Source: Megaustenia siamemsis
Lineage: Eukaryota > Mollusca > Gastropoda > Stylommatophora > Ariophantidae
Direction of reading: 5' to 3'
NCBI GenBank assembly: GCA_032433765.1
Contig: JAVIAB010000160.1
Coordinates: 17,849,549 to 17,913,548, forward strand
Length of the DNA: 64,000 nucleotides
Made by a program: the position numbers and the translations under genes. The notes beneath the pieces are model-generated. The model searched no databases and was not told where the DNA came from. It saw nothing but the letters and a program-made list of their open reading frames with translations. Of this stretch, positions 42,645 through 54,900 are shown in pieces. Each line of letters starts with the position of its first letter. Within the stretch, counting starts at the first letter, position 1.

Positions 42645-43012
42645 TTGTTCTTGCAGGTCTGGCTTAGGTAGCACAACGTCGTGATGAAGATTGTATTGTA
42701 GAGTGTCCGTTTTGCCTCTAGAGTTATTTCCTTGTTAGGTAATAGTGGTGATAGCTGCCCAATGATTTGACAAGCTTTGTTGCATCTTGCGTCTATTTCA
42801 ACTGCTTGAGAATTGTAGTTTGTCACTAGACTTCCTAGGTATTTAAATTCCTGCACTCCATTTTAATTGTCTGTCTACTATCATTACATTGATGTTGTTT
42901 TTATTTTGCGATATTCATACCTTCTGTTTTATTTATGTTGATTTTTATGTTGTCTTGAGTGTCTATGTTGCTAAGTCTGTTTAAATCTTCTTGAGAGAAG
43001 AGGTCCAATACA
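42645..43012 (-). mobile_element. LINE-E fragment
   Basis: The minus-strand frame 42632-42856 encodes MQEFKYLGSLVTNYNSQAVE, QLSPLLPNKEITLEAKRTLY and FITTLCYLSQT, matching EEFKYLG, YQLSPLL and FIPTLCYEGQT of the copy at 37264-38142. Upstream sequence to about 43012 continues the palm region (NIAK, DLNRLS). Broken frames. Confidence 0.8.
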
Positions 43013-43015
43013 CAA

Positions 43016-43432
43016 CTGAAAAAAAACCCCACTGTCATTTTGGATGGCAACAGTGGCTATTATAACCCGGAAGACTTACTTAGTCTGTGGTTGAACTGAT
43101 CGTGACTCGCCAAGAAGAAGGCAAAACCTCCAGAATATTAAAATAAAATGAAGGTACAGTGAACGTAAGACTGTTGATGTTTAAATGAAAAAATAGAAGG
43201 AAGTTGACGAGATAATTCAAATAACAAACGAGAGCTAAGTAGTTGTGAAAGTATTTCAACAGAATGTTTTATTTGTCGTCATGTTTTAGTATTGGGCTAT
43301 TTTCTACAAACATTGAAGACAGCACTAGACGTAAATAACAGCTGATTATGTTGTTAATGATTTTCATCTTCGAGTGACATCACTTCTTGTGTTTCTAGCA
43401 GTGTTCATTTCCCGCCATATGGTCTAGTTCCA
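43016..43432. other. Unassigned sequence
   Basis: No gene or repeat family was recognised between LINE-E and the 17-bp satellite. Confidence 0.45.
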
Positions 43433-45882
43433 TGGGTAACGTTTGTCGGGAACTTTGTGTGCCAGGAAATTTTGTTCGCCATGAACTTTGATTGTCAGGA
43501 ACTTTGATTGTCAGGAACTTTGATTGTCAGGAACTTTGATTGTCAGGAACTTTGATTGTCAAGAACTTTGATTGTCAGGAACTATGATTGTCAGGAACTT
43601 TGATTGTCAGGAACTTTGATTGTCAGGAACTTTGATTGTCAAGAACTTTGATTGTCAGGAACTTTGATTGTCAGGAATTTTGATTGTCAGGAACTTTGAT
43701 TGTCAGGAACATTGATTGTCAGGAACTTTGATTGTCAGGAATTTTGATTGTCAGGAACTTTGATTGCCAGGTACTTTGATTGCCAGGTACTTTGATTGTC
43801 AGGAACTTTGATTGTCAGGAACTTTGATTGTCAGGAACTTTGATTGTCAGGAATTTTGATTGTCAGGAACTTTGATTGTCAAGAACTTTGATTGTCAGGA
43901 ACTTTTATTGTCAAGAACTTTGATTGTCAGGAACTTTGATTGCCAGGTACTTTGATTGCCAGGAACTTTGATTGTCAGGAACTTTGATTGCCAGGAACTT
44001 TATTGCCATGAACTTTGATTGCCAGGAACTTTATTGCCAGGAACGTTGATTGCCAGGAACTTTGATTATCAGGAACTTTGATTGCCAGGAACTTTGATTG
44101 TCAGGAACTTTGATTGCCAGGAACTTTGATTGTCAGGAACTGTGATTGCCAGGAACGTTGATTGTCAGGAACTTTGATTGCCAGGAACGTTGATTGTCAG
44201 GAACTGTGATTGCCAGGAACGTTGATTGTCAGGAACTTTGATTGTCAGGAACTTTGATTGCCAGGAACTTTTTGATTGCCAGAAACTTTTTGATTGCCAG
44301 GAACGTTGATTGCCAGGAACGTTTATTGCCAGGAACTTTTTGATTGCCAGGAACTTTAATTACCAGGAACTTTATTGCCAGGAACTTTATTGCCAGGAAC
44401 GTTATTGCCAGGAACGTTGATTGCCGGAACTTTTTGATTGCCAGGAACTTTGATTACCAGGAACTTTATTGCCAGGAACGTTGGTTGCCAGGAACATTGA
44501 TTGCCAGGAACTTTTTGATTGCCAGGAACTTTGATTACCAGGAATTTTATTGCCAGGAACTTTATTGTCAGGAACGTTGATTGCCAGGAACGTTGATTGC
44601 CAGAAACTTTGATTACCAGGAACTTTATTGCCAGGAACATTGATTGCCATGAACTTAGATTAGCAGGAACTTTATTGCCAGAAACTTTATTGCCATGAAC
44701 TTTATTGCCAGGAACGTTGATTGCAAGGAACGTTGATTGCCAGGAACTTTATTGCCAGGAACGTTGATTGCCAGGAACTTTGATTACCGGGAACGTTGAT
44801 TGCCAGGAACGTTGATTACCAGGAACTTTATTGCCAGGAACTTTATTGCCAGGAACGTTGATTGCCAGGAACGTTGATTGCCAGGAACGTTGATTGCCAG
44901 GAACTTTATTGCCAGGAATGTTGATTGCCAGGAACGTTGATTCCAAGGAACGTTGATTGTCAGGAACTTTGATTGCCAGGAACTTTATTTCCAGGAACGT
45001 TGATTGCCAGGAACGTTGATTGCCAGGAACGTTGATTGCCAGGAACGTTGATTGTCAGGAACTTTGATTACCAGGAAATTTGATTGCCAGGAACTTTTTT
45101 GCCAGGAACTTTTTTGCCAGGAATTTTGATTACCAGGAACTTTATTGCCAGGAACTTTGATTACCAGGAACGTTGATTGCCAGGAACGTTGATTGCCAGG
45201 AACGTTGATTGCCAGGAACTTTGATTACCAGGAACTTTATTGCCATGAACTTTGATTACCAGGAACTTTATTGCCAGGAATTTTGATTACCAGGAACTTT
45301 ATTGCCAGGAAATTCGATTACCAGGAACTTTATTGCCAGGAACGTTGATTGCCAGGAACTTTTTGATTGCCGGGAACTTTGATTACCAGGAACTTTTATT
45401 GCCTGGAACTTTGACTACCAGGAACTTTATTGCCAGGAATTTTGATTACCAGGAACTTTTTTATTGCCATGAACTTTGATTACCAGGAGCTTTATTGCCA
45501 GGAACTTTGATTACCAGGAACTTTATTGCCATGAACTTTGATTACCAGGAACTTTGATTACCATGAACTTTATTGCCAGGAAATTTGATTACCAGGAACT
45601 TTATTGCCAGGAACTTTGATTACCAGGAACTTTATTGCCAGGAAATTTGATTACCAGGAACTTTATTGACAGGAACGTTGATTGCCAGGAACGCTGATTG
45701 CCAGGAACTTTTTGATTGCCAGGAACTTTGATTACCAGGTACTTTATTCCCAGGAACTTTGATTGCCAGGAACTTTGATTACCAGGAACTTTATTGCCAG
45801 GAACTTTGATTTCCAGGAACTTTATTGCCAGGAACTTTGATTACCAGGAACTTTATTGCCAGGAACTTTGATTACCGGCTCC
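43433..45882. repeat. 17-bp satellite (GGAACTTTGATTGCCAG), about 145 units
   Basis: A 2.45-kb array. The left third is almost all GGAACTTTGATTGTCAG. From about 44000 to the right, GATTGCC and GATTACC units mix with 15-bp (AACTTTATTGCCAGG) and 19-bp (CTTTTTGATTGCC) length variants and ACGTTG substitutions. The last unit at 45875 runs into CGGCTCCCATATA, which resembles the SINE-1 head in antisense, then (TA)n at 45888-45915. Confidence 0.96.
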
Positions 45883-45883
45883 C

Positions 45884-45918
<35 letters not shown>

Positions 45919-45919
45919 T

Positions 45920-46799
45920 TTTTTTCTAAAGTGGGGTTCCCTTTGTGGTGCCCATTCCCCTGATGCCCTAAGCGCGTGCTTATTTTGCTTAAATGGTTAA
46001 TCCACCCTTGCCTGCAAAAGCATTGTTCACCTGTGGCTGTTAACTCCTTTGATATGATCATATTTTTTCAGGCCTTTTTACTTAATTAAAATGTAATCTC
46101 ATATTTCTGTTTCTTTTTCTCTTTTATTCTCTTAAAATGCTTTAGCTGGTTCTTTTGCTTACCCAGGGAATTTGTATCTTCTGCAGCATCTCATCTCAAA
46201 TGGTGTAATTATGTACCAGAGTTAGCGTCCTCGCTTCGCTTCTGTAAATTGAAATTAGAAAAATGCAAATTCCGAGTAACCTCGGTTTGATATCAATGTT
46301 CATATTTTGCCATATTTTTTGTCCAATTGTATTAATCTCTGAGTAATAGTTGCTCTTTGTTTTGTCCAACTGTACGGTCATGACACGAAATATATTGAAC
46401 TCCAGCAGGCCAAACTGGTAAACCACATTATCATGTATCCGAAATGCTGTTAGTTTGAGTCTACTATGACAAAGGGAAGTAATAACACATAACAGCACGG
46501 GTACGTGTTGTCGTACTTGTTCTTTTATCTTCACAAATATGGCTCATTTTGTGCCCTTCCTAAACGGCAAGAACAAGATGGTTTCAAGACATCAAAGAGA
46601 CATTGAACATGACAGCTGAAGAATTGTGAGATCTGGCTAGAGATGTACATTCTTTTAGACGGGCTGTGCTGAATGCAACGTTCTATAGGAGATCCGGCTA
46701 CAGACATAGATTGTTACAGATGGGCTGTGCTGAATGCAACATTCTGTAAAAGACATGCGACACGATATCCCAAACGGCAAAAGGGTGCACCCAATCTCC
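45920..46799. other. Unassigned sequence
   Basis: The 112-codon minus frame at 46196-46534 contains IYRSEARTLTL, a faint likeness to the LLYG.E.W region, but is otherwise unconvincing. A ~60-bp imperfect direct repeat (AGATCTGGCTAGAGATGTAC and AGATCCGGCTACAGACATAG, then GGGCTGTGCTGAATGCAAC) lies at about 46630-46745. Confidence 0.45.
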
Positions 46800-47232
46800 A
46801 AAAATATTCTGTTTCTCTTTTGCGATATTCATGACTTCTGTTCTCATGTTATATAGCCTGTGTTATTGAGTCTATTTAAGTGTTCTTGTAGGTCTTCTAA
46901 TTGTTCATGCATTAATGCCTGATCGTCTTCAAATAGAAGCTCCTTGTACCTACGGTCTAATGATTCGTCCTCTGTGTATGTTAATGACGGTTCAGTAGAC
47001 AATATTTTTTACTTTCTTCTTCTTCTATCCTTCTTCTATTGCCGTTGGCGTCGATGGGAGATACAATCTGCGATTCTTTGCTCTTCTGTTGGCCTCTTCT
47101 GGTGTTATCCCTCCTAGAGACTCTAGTATTACATTTATCCATCTCTTTCTCGGTCTTCCTCTTAATCTGGCGTTTTCGTAGCGTTTGTTTATGGCTCTTT
47201 GAGTCATTGTTAGTTCTCGATATACAAGAATA
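46800..47232 (-). mobile_element. Two adjoining LINE fragments (RT palm and RT tail)
   Basis: 46800-46980 on the minus strand decodes to KELLFEDDQALMHEQLEDLQ, a LINE-E-like palm with FEDD in place of FADD, so the first catalytic-box residue is altered. 46985-47232 decodes to TQRAINKRYENARLRGRPRK and RWINVILESLGG, a C-terminal tail that ends in a GAAGAAGAAAG tract. On this strand the tail fragment lies upstream of the palm fragment. They are therefore separate insertions or rearranged. Confidence 0.7.
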
Positions 47233-47264
47233 AAACATGTAATATATTTTAGATTGTTTTATAA

Positions 47265-47575
47265 CGCGTTCAGTTTCACGTTTGATACCAAAGTTCCAAG
47301 TCAGTGACATTGACGAGCTCACGAGGGTGAGACCTCACTGGCTTTATTCTGCTCACTCGCTGACCTCTTGTCCTCACGACAGGTGTCCAGATTGGAGATC
47401 TTGCTCAGACACTTCAAGCGCTCAATTCTTGTTTGACAGACGGGCCCCAGGTCGTGATTCGATTAATTGCTCCCAATTCATGTTGGATCTCCTTGTCCGA
47501 CAACAATATTTGCCGCGTCTTTCTTTCTTCTACCGCCATATTTAGGACAAATAGTGAACGCTGGTCACGGAAGCT
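47265..47575 (-). other. CpG-rich segment with a short ORF
   Basis: CpG is dense here compared with the flanks. The minus strand has a frame from the ATG in AATATGGCGG (about 47540) of 42 codons, MAVEERKTRQILLSDKEIQH and onward, ending ELSA at 47414. An extension upstream to 47614 is open. Possible splice donors of the GTGAG type follow the stop. It could be a host first exon or promoter CpG cluster, or an old element. No family was recognised. Confidence 0.3.
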
Positions 47576-48058
47576 TGGGGGGAGGACCAATATAGGGTGA
47601 TCTCTGGAACACAAGGGGGATTGTTGGAGAAGGGGTGAGGCTGGGAGCTGTCAGAAAAGGGTTCAAAACAAAAGGTGTGTGAGTGTGTGCGATGTTTATG
47701 TGTGTGTGTGAGAGAGAGAGTGAGCGAAAGGGGAGTAGGGTGGCTACGCGGAAAGGGATGGGGTGGTGCTGAGGGAGGGGGGGGGGGTATATCTGAACGT
47801 AAGCGATAATTTTCTTCCAAATATAGAAAGCGTAAAATGACTGTAGATTAGGTAAAATAGCTGTAAAATGTGTTTTTTTTTTTATTAAAATGTTACCATA
47901 ATTTAATTTCTAAAATCCAAGTAGCCCTTGCGCCTATGGTAAGACAAGTATTGCTTCATCTAACAGTGATCTTTTTAAATGTTGTTTCTAGAGTTACACC
48001 TATTCGTCTCTGAAGAGGAGGAAGAAGATGAAGGGGATGAAGGGGATGAAGAAGAGGA

Positions 48059-48142
48059 GGAACAAGAAAAAAAAAGAAAAAAAAGAAAGAAAGAAAGAAA
48101 GACAGACAGAAAGAAAGAAAGGAAGGAAGAAAGAAAGTAAGT

Positions 48143-48234
<92 letters not shown>

Positions 48235-48390
48235 AAAAGAGGATGAAGAAAAAAGAAGATGAAGAAAAAGAAAAAGTGGAAGAAGAGGAAGTGGAAGGAG
48301 TAGAAGAAGTGAAGAAGAAGAAGAAGAAGAAGAAGAGAAAAGAAGGATACGAAAAAAGAAGAAATAAAGAAGTAGAAAAAAAAAAACATA
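48059..48390. repeat. GAAA microsatellite with GAA-rich flank
   Basis: (GAAA)n with GACA and GTAA interruptions to about 48235, then irregular GAA/GAAG sequence to about 48390. Purine-rich on the plus strand. Long Phe/Ser/Leu frames on the minus strand are low-complexity artefacts. Confidence 0.92.
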
Positions 48391-48703
48391 GATCAGTCAG
48401 TCGGGACAAACATCTGTTCACATTTATAGATCTTTAATATTTCTAGGAAAAGGTCGGAGCTATTTTTGGATGTGTCTACAGTGTCGCGATGACAACCCGT
48501 ACATAGGATCTTTATGCAACTAGATAAAAGAGCACCGGCTGGTACCTATTTTAATCCCTTTAGGTTTGGAATACTTCTGTGTAGTTTTAACTATAAACTA
48601 TAGCAACACATGGTACATATTACATTTAGAAAACAAATTACTTCTTAATGCGTGCTACACAATAGAAATAATTGTAGTAGTATTGAGGTATTATATATAC
48701 GTA

Positions 48704-50036
48704 GGGAGGTCAAAAAGTAATGCACACCAATTTTTTTTCTCGGAAACTATTCGGGCAAAATGTGTGAAATTTTCACAGATTGTAGCTGAACATCCCCTTT
48801 ACACTACCTATTTTTCAACATAATCTCCGTCCAAGCGTATTGCCTTACGCCAACGCGAAACTAGGTCATGAATGCCTCGTTTGTACCAAGTTTTGTCCTG
48901 CTCGCGTAGCCATTTTTTAACTGCACGGATCACACCCTCATCATTGTCAAAGTGTGTCCCACGCAGGAATTTTTTGAGTGGTCCAAACAGATGGAAATCT
49001 GAGGGAGCCAGATCAGGGCTGTAAGGAGGATGGGGCAGTACAGTCCAACCAAATTTGTTGATTGCTTCCCGTGTTACCAGACTTGTGTGAGGGCGTGCAT
49101 TGTCATGTTGAAGCAACAAATCTGCAGATGGCTTATTAGGCCGAACTCTGTGGAACCGATTTTTGAGTTTTGTCAGTGTATTGATGTAAGCTGTCGAGTT
49201 GATTGTCTCACCTCTTGTCATTACATCAACTAGAATCACACCATCAATGTCCCAGAAGACAGTGATCATCACCTTTCCGGCTGATGGAGATGTTTTGAAT
49301 TTTTTTCTTTTTGGTGACTGGGGATGATGTCATTCCATTGACTGCATTTTCGTTTCAGGCTCATAATAATGTGCCCACGTTTCGTCACCGGTAACAATTT
49401 TTGACAAAAACATTTCTCCTTCAACACCGAAACGCTCCAACAATTCAGAACAGAATGTTTTCCTTGAACTCTGTGATCATTTGTTAGGCACCGAGGAACC
49501 CATCAAGCGCAAATCTTTGAATATCCGAGAGTTTTAAAAATTGCGATTGCACTTCCCTTGCTGACTGTAAGCTGCAATGCCAATTGCTGACTAGTGATAC
49601 GCCTATCCTTACGAACACCGGGCATCAGCCCGGTTTAACATGTCTGTGCTGGTAGCCGAGGCAACACGTCCTGAACGCGGTAAATCATGCAGCTCCACTC
49701 GTACACTTTCTGCAGCTTTAATTCTCTGAACCCAGCGACTAACTGTGCTCCTATCGACTGCAGAACATTTGTACACTGCACACAGTCGTTTATGAATGTT
49801 TGCCACAGTTTCTTTTTCCGCAACCAGAAATTCTATGACAAATCGCTGTTTGTAACGGACATTGTTGACAAGCTCCATTTTAACGGTTCATAGATTGCGT
49901 AATATTTATCAGAATGCTGTGCAATTTGGTGCACTTAATTGGAACATGTCATATTCCAAGTGTGCAAAATTTCATATTCCTATCTTTATTATTAGCCGAG
50001 AAAAAAAATTGGTGTGCATTACTTTTTGACCTCCCG
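48704..50036 (-). mobile_element. mariner-family transposon, inactive
   Basis: 1,333 bp with terminal inverted repeats of 40 bp that match without a mismatch: 48704-48743 (GGGAGGTCAAAAAGTAATGC..) and 49997-50035 with its complement. An extra C lies at the outer right end, absent on the left. TA flanks both ends (48702-48703 and 50037-50038), the mariner target duplication. It encodes a broken DD34D transposase on the minus strand. Length and layout are typical of mariner. Confidence 0.95.
48808..49878 (-). pseudogene. mariner DD34D transposase pseudogene
   Basis: A cut-and-paste transposase gene, acting in the nucleus on its own inverted repeats. The N-terminal helix-turn-helix region is at 49609-49878 (MELVNNVRYKQRFVIEFLVA, then SRWVQRIKAAE). 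The catalytic triad is present across the fragments: the first Asp in TGDETW (codon 49384-49386), the second in HDNARPH (codon near 49102-49104), and the third in YSPDLAPSDFHLF, with 34 residues between the second and third. Lesions seen: a frameshift near 49613-49625, TGA at 49503-49505, a frameshift near 49455-49465 and TGA at 49330-49332. No active protein can be made from this copy. Confidence 0.93.
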
Positions 50037-50044
50037 TATTAGTA

Positions 50045-50870
50045 ACGCCCGTCAGTTCATCGCTGACCATGGATTTTGCAGCACTTCTAGGAAATATATT
50101 TTTTTCCTATTCTTTCTCCGTGTATTCTCTTTTTTTTTTTAATTAATTAATTTGTACTTTTCTTGCTTGAGTTGAAACTTTAGAGTGTGTTTCCAAAGAA
50201 TGCCGTATGCAGCTATGTCTTCCCAGACTGTAGGGTTTATGTTCAGAGTCTTCATGTCACGTTTACACACGTTTATAAATCGGAGCTTTGTCCCACCCCC
50301 ACCCCGCCCTACCTAGTTCTTTTAACATTTGCTAGCTGTTCATAAAGTATATCTTTTGGTATGCGGTCATCTGTCATACAGTTTAAGTAGTTAATCCAGC
50401 GTAACCTACGTTGTTTGAGCAGTGTGTAGATGTTTGGGAGGCCTGTGCGAGTGAGGACCTCCACGTTTGTCACTTTGTCCTTCCAGATGATACCAAGAAT
50501 ACGTCGCAGACATCGCATATGCAATGAATTTAGCCTTCTCTCTTGCTTTGCATAAGTTGTCCATGATTCGCTACCATACAAAAAGATACTGATGATGATA
50601 GCATTGTAAACTGGGGCCTTTGTTTTAATTCTCAGTTTGCACTTTTGCCAATCACGGCCTAGAAAAACGGAGAAGGTGGTAGCAGCTTTACCAATGCGGG
50701 TGTCAATTTCTGTGTCTAAGTGTAGTTTGTCGTTGATGAAGGACCGCAGGTAACTACACTGCTGCACAGCATCTAGTTTGTAGTTGTCGATAAAGATGAC
50801 GGGTGCTGCTTCGACGTCCTGTCCGAGTATATTCGTTTTCTGCAAACTTATTTTAGGCCGAAGTCTCTAC
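50045..50870 (-). mobile_element. LINE-F 3' part with RT tail ORF
   Basis: The frame 50309-50845 (178 codons) encodes KTNILGQDVEAAPVIFIDNY, QQCSYLRSFINDKLHLDTEI, RIGKAATTFSVFLGRDW, IFLYGSESWTTYAKQERRLN, MRCLRRILGIIWKDKVTNVE and LLKQRRLRWINYLNCM. This is the region just downstream of the RT palm in a widespread metazoan LINE type. The tail continues in another frame to about 50200, then a 3' untranslated part to about 50045 next to the mariner. It is 5'-truncated and the palm is missing. Confidence 0.88.
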
Positions 50871-51294
50871 AGGCATGCGAAATCGATTTATCGTGCTATG
50901 GAGTACTTGACTTTGCGTGACAAGTATGGCGAAGGAATACTCTCTCGAATATATATTTTTATTATTATTATTGTTACTGTCCTCTTTTTAATTCGCTAAA
51001 ATATATCAGGACTTTGTTAGCATAATTACATTACTGATATTACGTGTTGCTATATTATGTAAGTATATAAAGAAACACAGAGATGGTGATAGCTTTAAGC
51101 TCAAATCGTTGAACATGGAAATATGACATTTGTAAAGTGTTAGCTCCCACAGGTACCACCTTTCATCACCATGAAGTTCGATTTCGATAAAGTCCTTACT
51201 AATTGAGTGCTTTTGTCATAGAAGGAATGTGGTAGTGACAGACCACAAACGTGAAGAATCAGCAATAACAGACAACTACATCAAGAAAGTAGAC
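50871..51294. other. Unassigned AT-rich sequence
   Basis: No repeat family or credible gene was recognised between LINE-F and the 37-bp array. Confidence 0.45.
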
Positions 51295-51905
51295 AGATGT
51301 AAACTATGAGTAGTGAGCAACGCAGGCTTGTAGACGTAAACTATGAGTAGTGGGTAACGCAGGCTTGTAGACGTAAACTATGAGTAGTGGGTAACGCAGG
51401 CAGACAGACGTAAACTATGAGTAGTGGGTAACGCAGGCTTGTAGACATAAACTATGAGTAGTGAGTAACGCAGGCTGGTAGACGTAAACTATGAGTAGTG
51501 GGTAACTCAGACAGGTAGACGTAAACTATGAGTAGTGAGTAAAGCAGGCAGACAGTCGTAAATTATGAGTAGTAAGTAAAGCAGGCAGACAGACGTAAAC
51601 TATGAGTAGTGGGTAACGCAGGCATACAGACGTAAACTATGAGTAGTGGGTAACGCAGGCTTGTAGACGTAAACTATGAGTAGTGGGTAGCGCAAGCTGG
51701 TAGACGTAAACTATGAGTAGTGAGTTAAGCAGGCAGACAGGCGTAAACTATGAGTAGTGAGAAACGCAGGCAGACAGACGTAAACTATAAGTAGTGAGTG
51801 AAGCAGGCAGACAGACTTAAACTATGAGTAGTGAGTGAAGCAGACTGGTAAACATAAACATTGAGTAGTGTGTAACGCAGGCAGACAGACGTAAACTATG
51901 AGCAG
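51295..51905. repeat. 37-bp minisatellite
   Basis: About 16 units of 37 bp with AGACGTAAACTATGAGTAGT and GGTAACGCAGGC cores; AAACTATGAG starts at 51301 and 51338 give the period. Units alternate between GGCTTGT and GGCAGACAG linkers. The right end stops about 80 bp before the 24-bp satellite. Confidence 0.95.
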
Positions 51906-54900
51906 AAAGTATAAAAAGAAAATCATGGTTGTTGACGTGCAAAGCTCAGGTGGTTCCACATGTCAAGGATAAGTAACGGGATTGAACCATAGATAGGTGT
52001 CGTAAATGAAACACAAATAGGTAACGTGAATGAACCTCAGATAGGTGATTTAAATGAACAACAGATAGGTGACGTGAATGAACCTCAGATCGGTGACGTG
52101 AATGAAACACAGATAGGTGATTTAAATGAACAACAGATAGGTGACGTGAATGAACCTCAGATAGGTGACGTGACTGAAACACAGATAGGTGACGTAAAAA
52201 GGAGACGTGAATGAGCCTCACATAGGTGACGTGAATGAACCTCAGATAGGTGACGTGAATAAGCCTCAGATATATGACGTAAATGAACCATAGATAGGTG
52301 ACGTGAATGAACCACAGATAAGTGACGCGAATGAATCACAGATAGGTGACGTAAATGAACCATAGATAGGTGACGTGAATGACCACAGATAAGTGACGTG
52401 AATGAACCACATATAGGTGACGTGAATGAACCACAGATAAGTGACGTGAATGAACCACAGATTGGTGACTTTAATGAACCATAGATAGGTGAAGTGAGTG
52501 AACAAAAGATAGGTGACGTAAATGAATCACAGATAGGTGACGTGAATGAACCACAGATGGGTGACGTGAATGAAACATTGATAAATGACGTGAATGAACC
52601 TCAGATAGATGACATGAATGAACCACAGAAAGGTGACGTAAATGAACCACAGATAGATGACATGAATGAACCACAGTTAGGTGACGTGAATGAACCACAG
52701 TTAGGTGACGTGAATGAACCACAGATGGGTGACGTGAATGAACCATTGATAAATGACGTGAATGAACCTCAGATAGATGACATGAATGAACCATAAATAA
52801 GTGACATAAATGAACCACAGATAGATGACATGAATGAACCACAGTTAGGTGATGTGAATGAACCACAGATGGGTGACGTGAATGAACCACAGATGGGTGA
52901 CGTGAATGAACCACAGATAGGTGACATGAATGAACCACTGATAAGTGACGTGAATGAACTACAGATAGATTTCGTAAATGAACCATAGATAGGTGACGTG
53001 AATGAACCACAGATAGGTGACGTAAATGAACCATAGATAGGTGACGTGAATGAACCATAGATAGATTTCGCAAATTAACCACAGATAGGTGACGTGAATG
53101 AACCACAGATAGGTGACGTAAATGAACCATAGATAGATTTCGTAAATGAACCACAGATAGGTGACGTGAATGAACTACAGATAGATTTCGTAAATGCACC
53201 ACAGATAGGTGACGTGAATGAACCACAGATAGGTGACGTAAATGAACCATAGATAGGTGACGTGAATGAAACACAAATAGGTAACGTGAATGAACCTCAG
53301 ATAGGTGATTTAAATGAACAACAGATAGGTGACGTGAATGAACCTCAGATAGGTGACGTGAATGAAACACAGATAGGTGATTTAAATGAACAACAGATAG
53401 GTGACGTGAATGAACCTCAGATAGGTGACGTGACTGAAACACAGATAGGTGACGTAAAAAGGAGACGTGAATGAGCCTCACATAGGTGACGTGAATGAAC
53501 CTCAGATAGGTGACGTGAATAAGCCTCAGATATATGACGTAAATGAACCATAGATAGGTGACGTGAATGAACCACAGATAAGTGACGCGAATGAATCACA
53601 GATAGGTGACGTAAATGAACCATAGATAGGTGACGTGAATGACCACAGATAAGTGACGTGAATGAACCACATATAGGTGACGTGAATGAACCACAGATAA
53701 GTGACGTGAATGAACCACAGATTGGTGACTTTAATGAACCATAGATAGGTGACGTGAGTGAACAATAGATAGGTGACGTAAATGAATCACAGATAGGTGA
53801 CGTGAATGAACCACAGATGGGTGACGTGAATGAAACATTGATAAATGACGTGAATGAACCTCAGATAGATGACATGAATGAACCACAGAAAGGTGACGTA
53901 AATGAACCACAGATAGATGACATGAATGAACCACAGTTAGGTGACGTGAATGAACCACAGTTAGGTGACGTGAATGAACCACAGATGGGTGACGTGAATG
54001 AACCATTGATAAATGACGTGAATGAACCTCAGATAGATGACATGAATGAACCACAAATAGGTGACATAAATGAACCACAGATAGATGACATGAATGAACC
54101 ACAGTTAGGTGATGTGAATGAACCACAGATGGGTGACGTGAATGAACCACAGATAGATTTCGTAAATGAACCACAGATAGGTGACATGAATGAACCACTG
54201 ATAAGTGACGTGAATGAACTACAGATAGATTTCGTAAATGAACCATAGATAGGTGACGTGAATGAACCACAGATAGGTGACGTAAATGAACCATAGATAG
54301 GTGACGTGAATGAACCATAGATAGATTTCGCAAATGAACCACAGATAGGTGACGTGAATGAACCACAGATAGGTGACGTAAATGAACCATAAATAGATTT
54401 CGTAAATGAACCACAGATAGGTGACGTGAATGAACTACAGATAGATTTCGTAAATGCACCACAGATAGGTGACGTGAATGAACCACAGATAGATGACGTA
54501 AATGAACCATAGATAGGTGACGTGAATGAACCATAGATAGATTTCGTAAATGAACTACAGATAGGTGACGTGAATGAACCATAGATAGATTTCGTAAATG
54601 AACCACAGATAGGTGACGTGAATGAACCATAGATAGATTTCGTAAATGAACCATAGATAGGTGACGTAAATGAACCATAGATAGGTGACGTGAATGAACC
54701 ACAGATAAGTGATGCGAATGAATCACAGATAGGTGACGTAAATGAACCATAGATAGGTGACGTGAATGACCACAGATAAGTGACGTGAATGAACCACATA
54801 TAGGTGACGTGAATGAACCACAGATAAGTGACGTGAATGAACCACAGATTGGTGACTTTAATGAACCATAGATAGGTGACGTGAGTGAACAATAGATAGG

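Noticed and set aside
43433..45882. 17-bp array as a possible origin or centromeric satellite
   Set aside because: A single 2.45-kb array embedded in transposon-rich DNA gives no evidence for either function.
47975..48421. 148-codon Phe/Ser-rich minus-strand frame
   Set aside because: Same cause: (GAAA)n and GAA-rich sequence.
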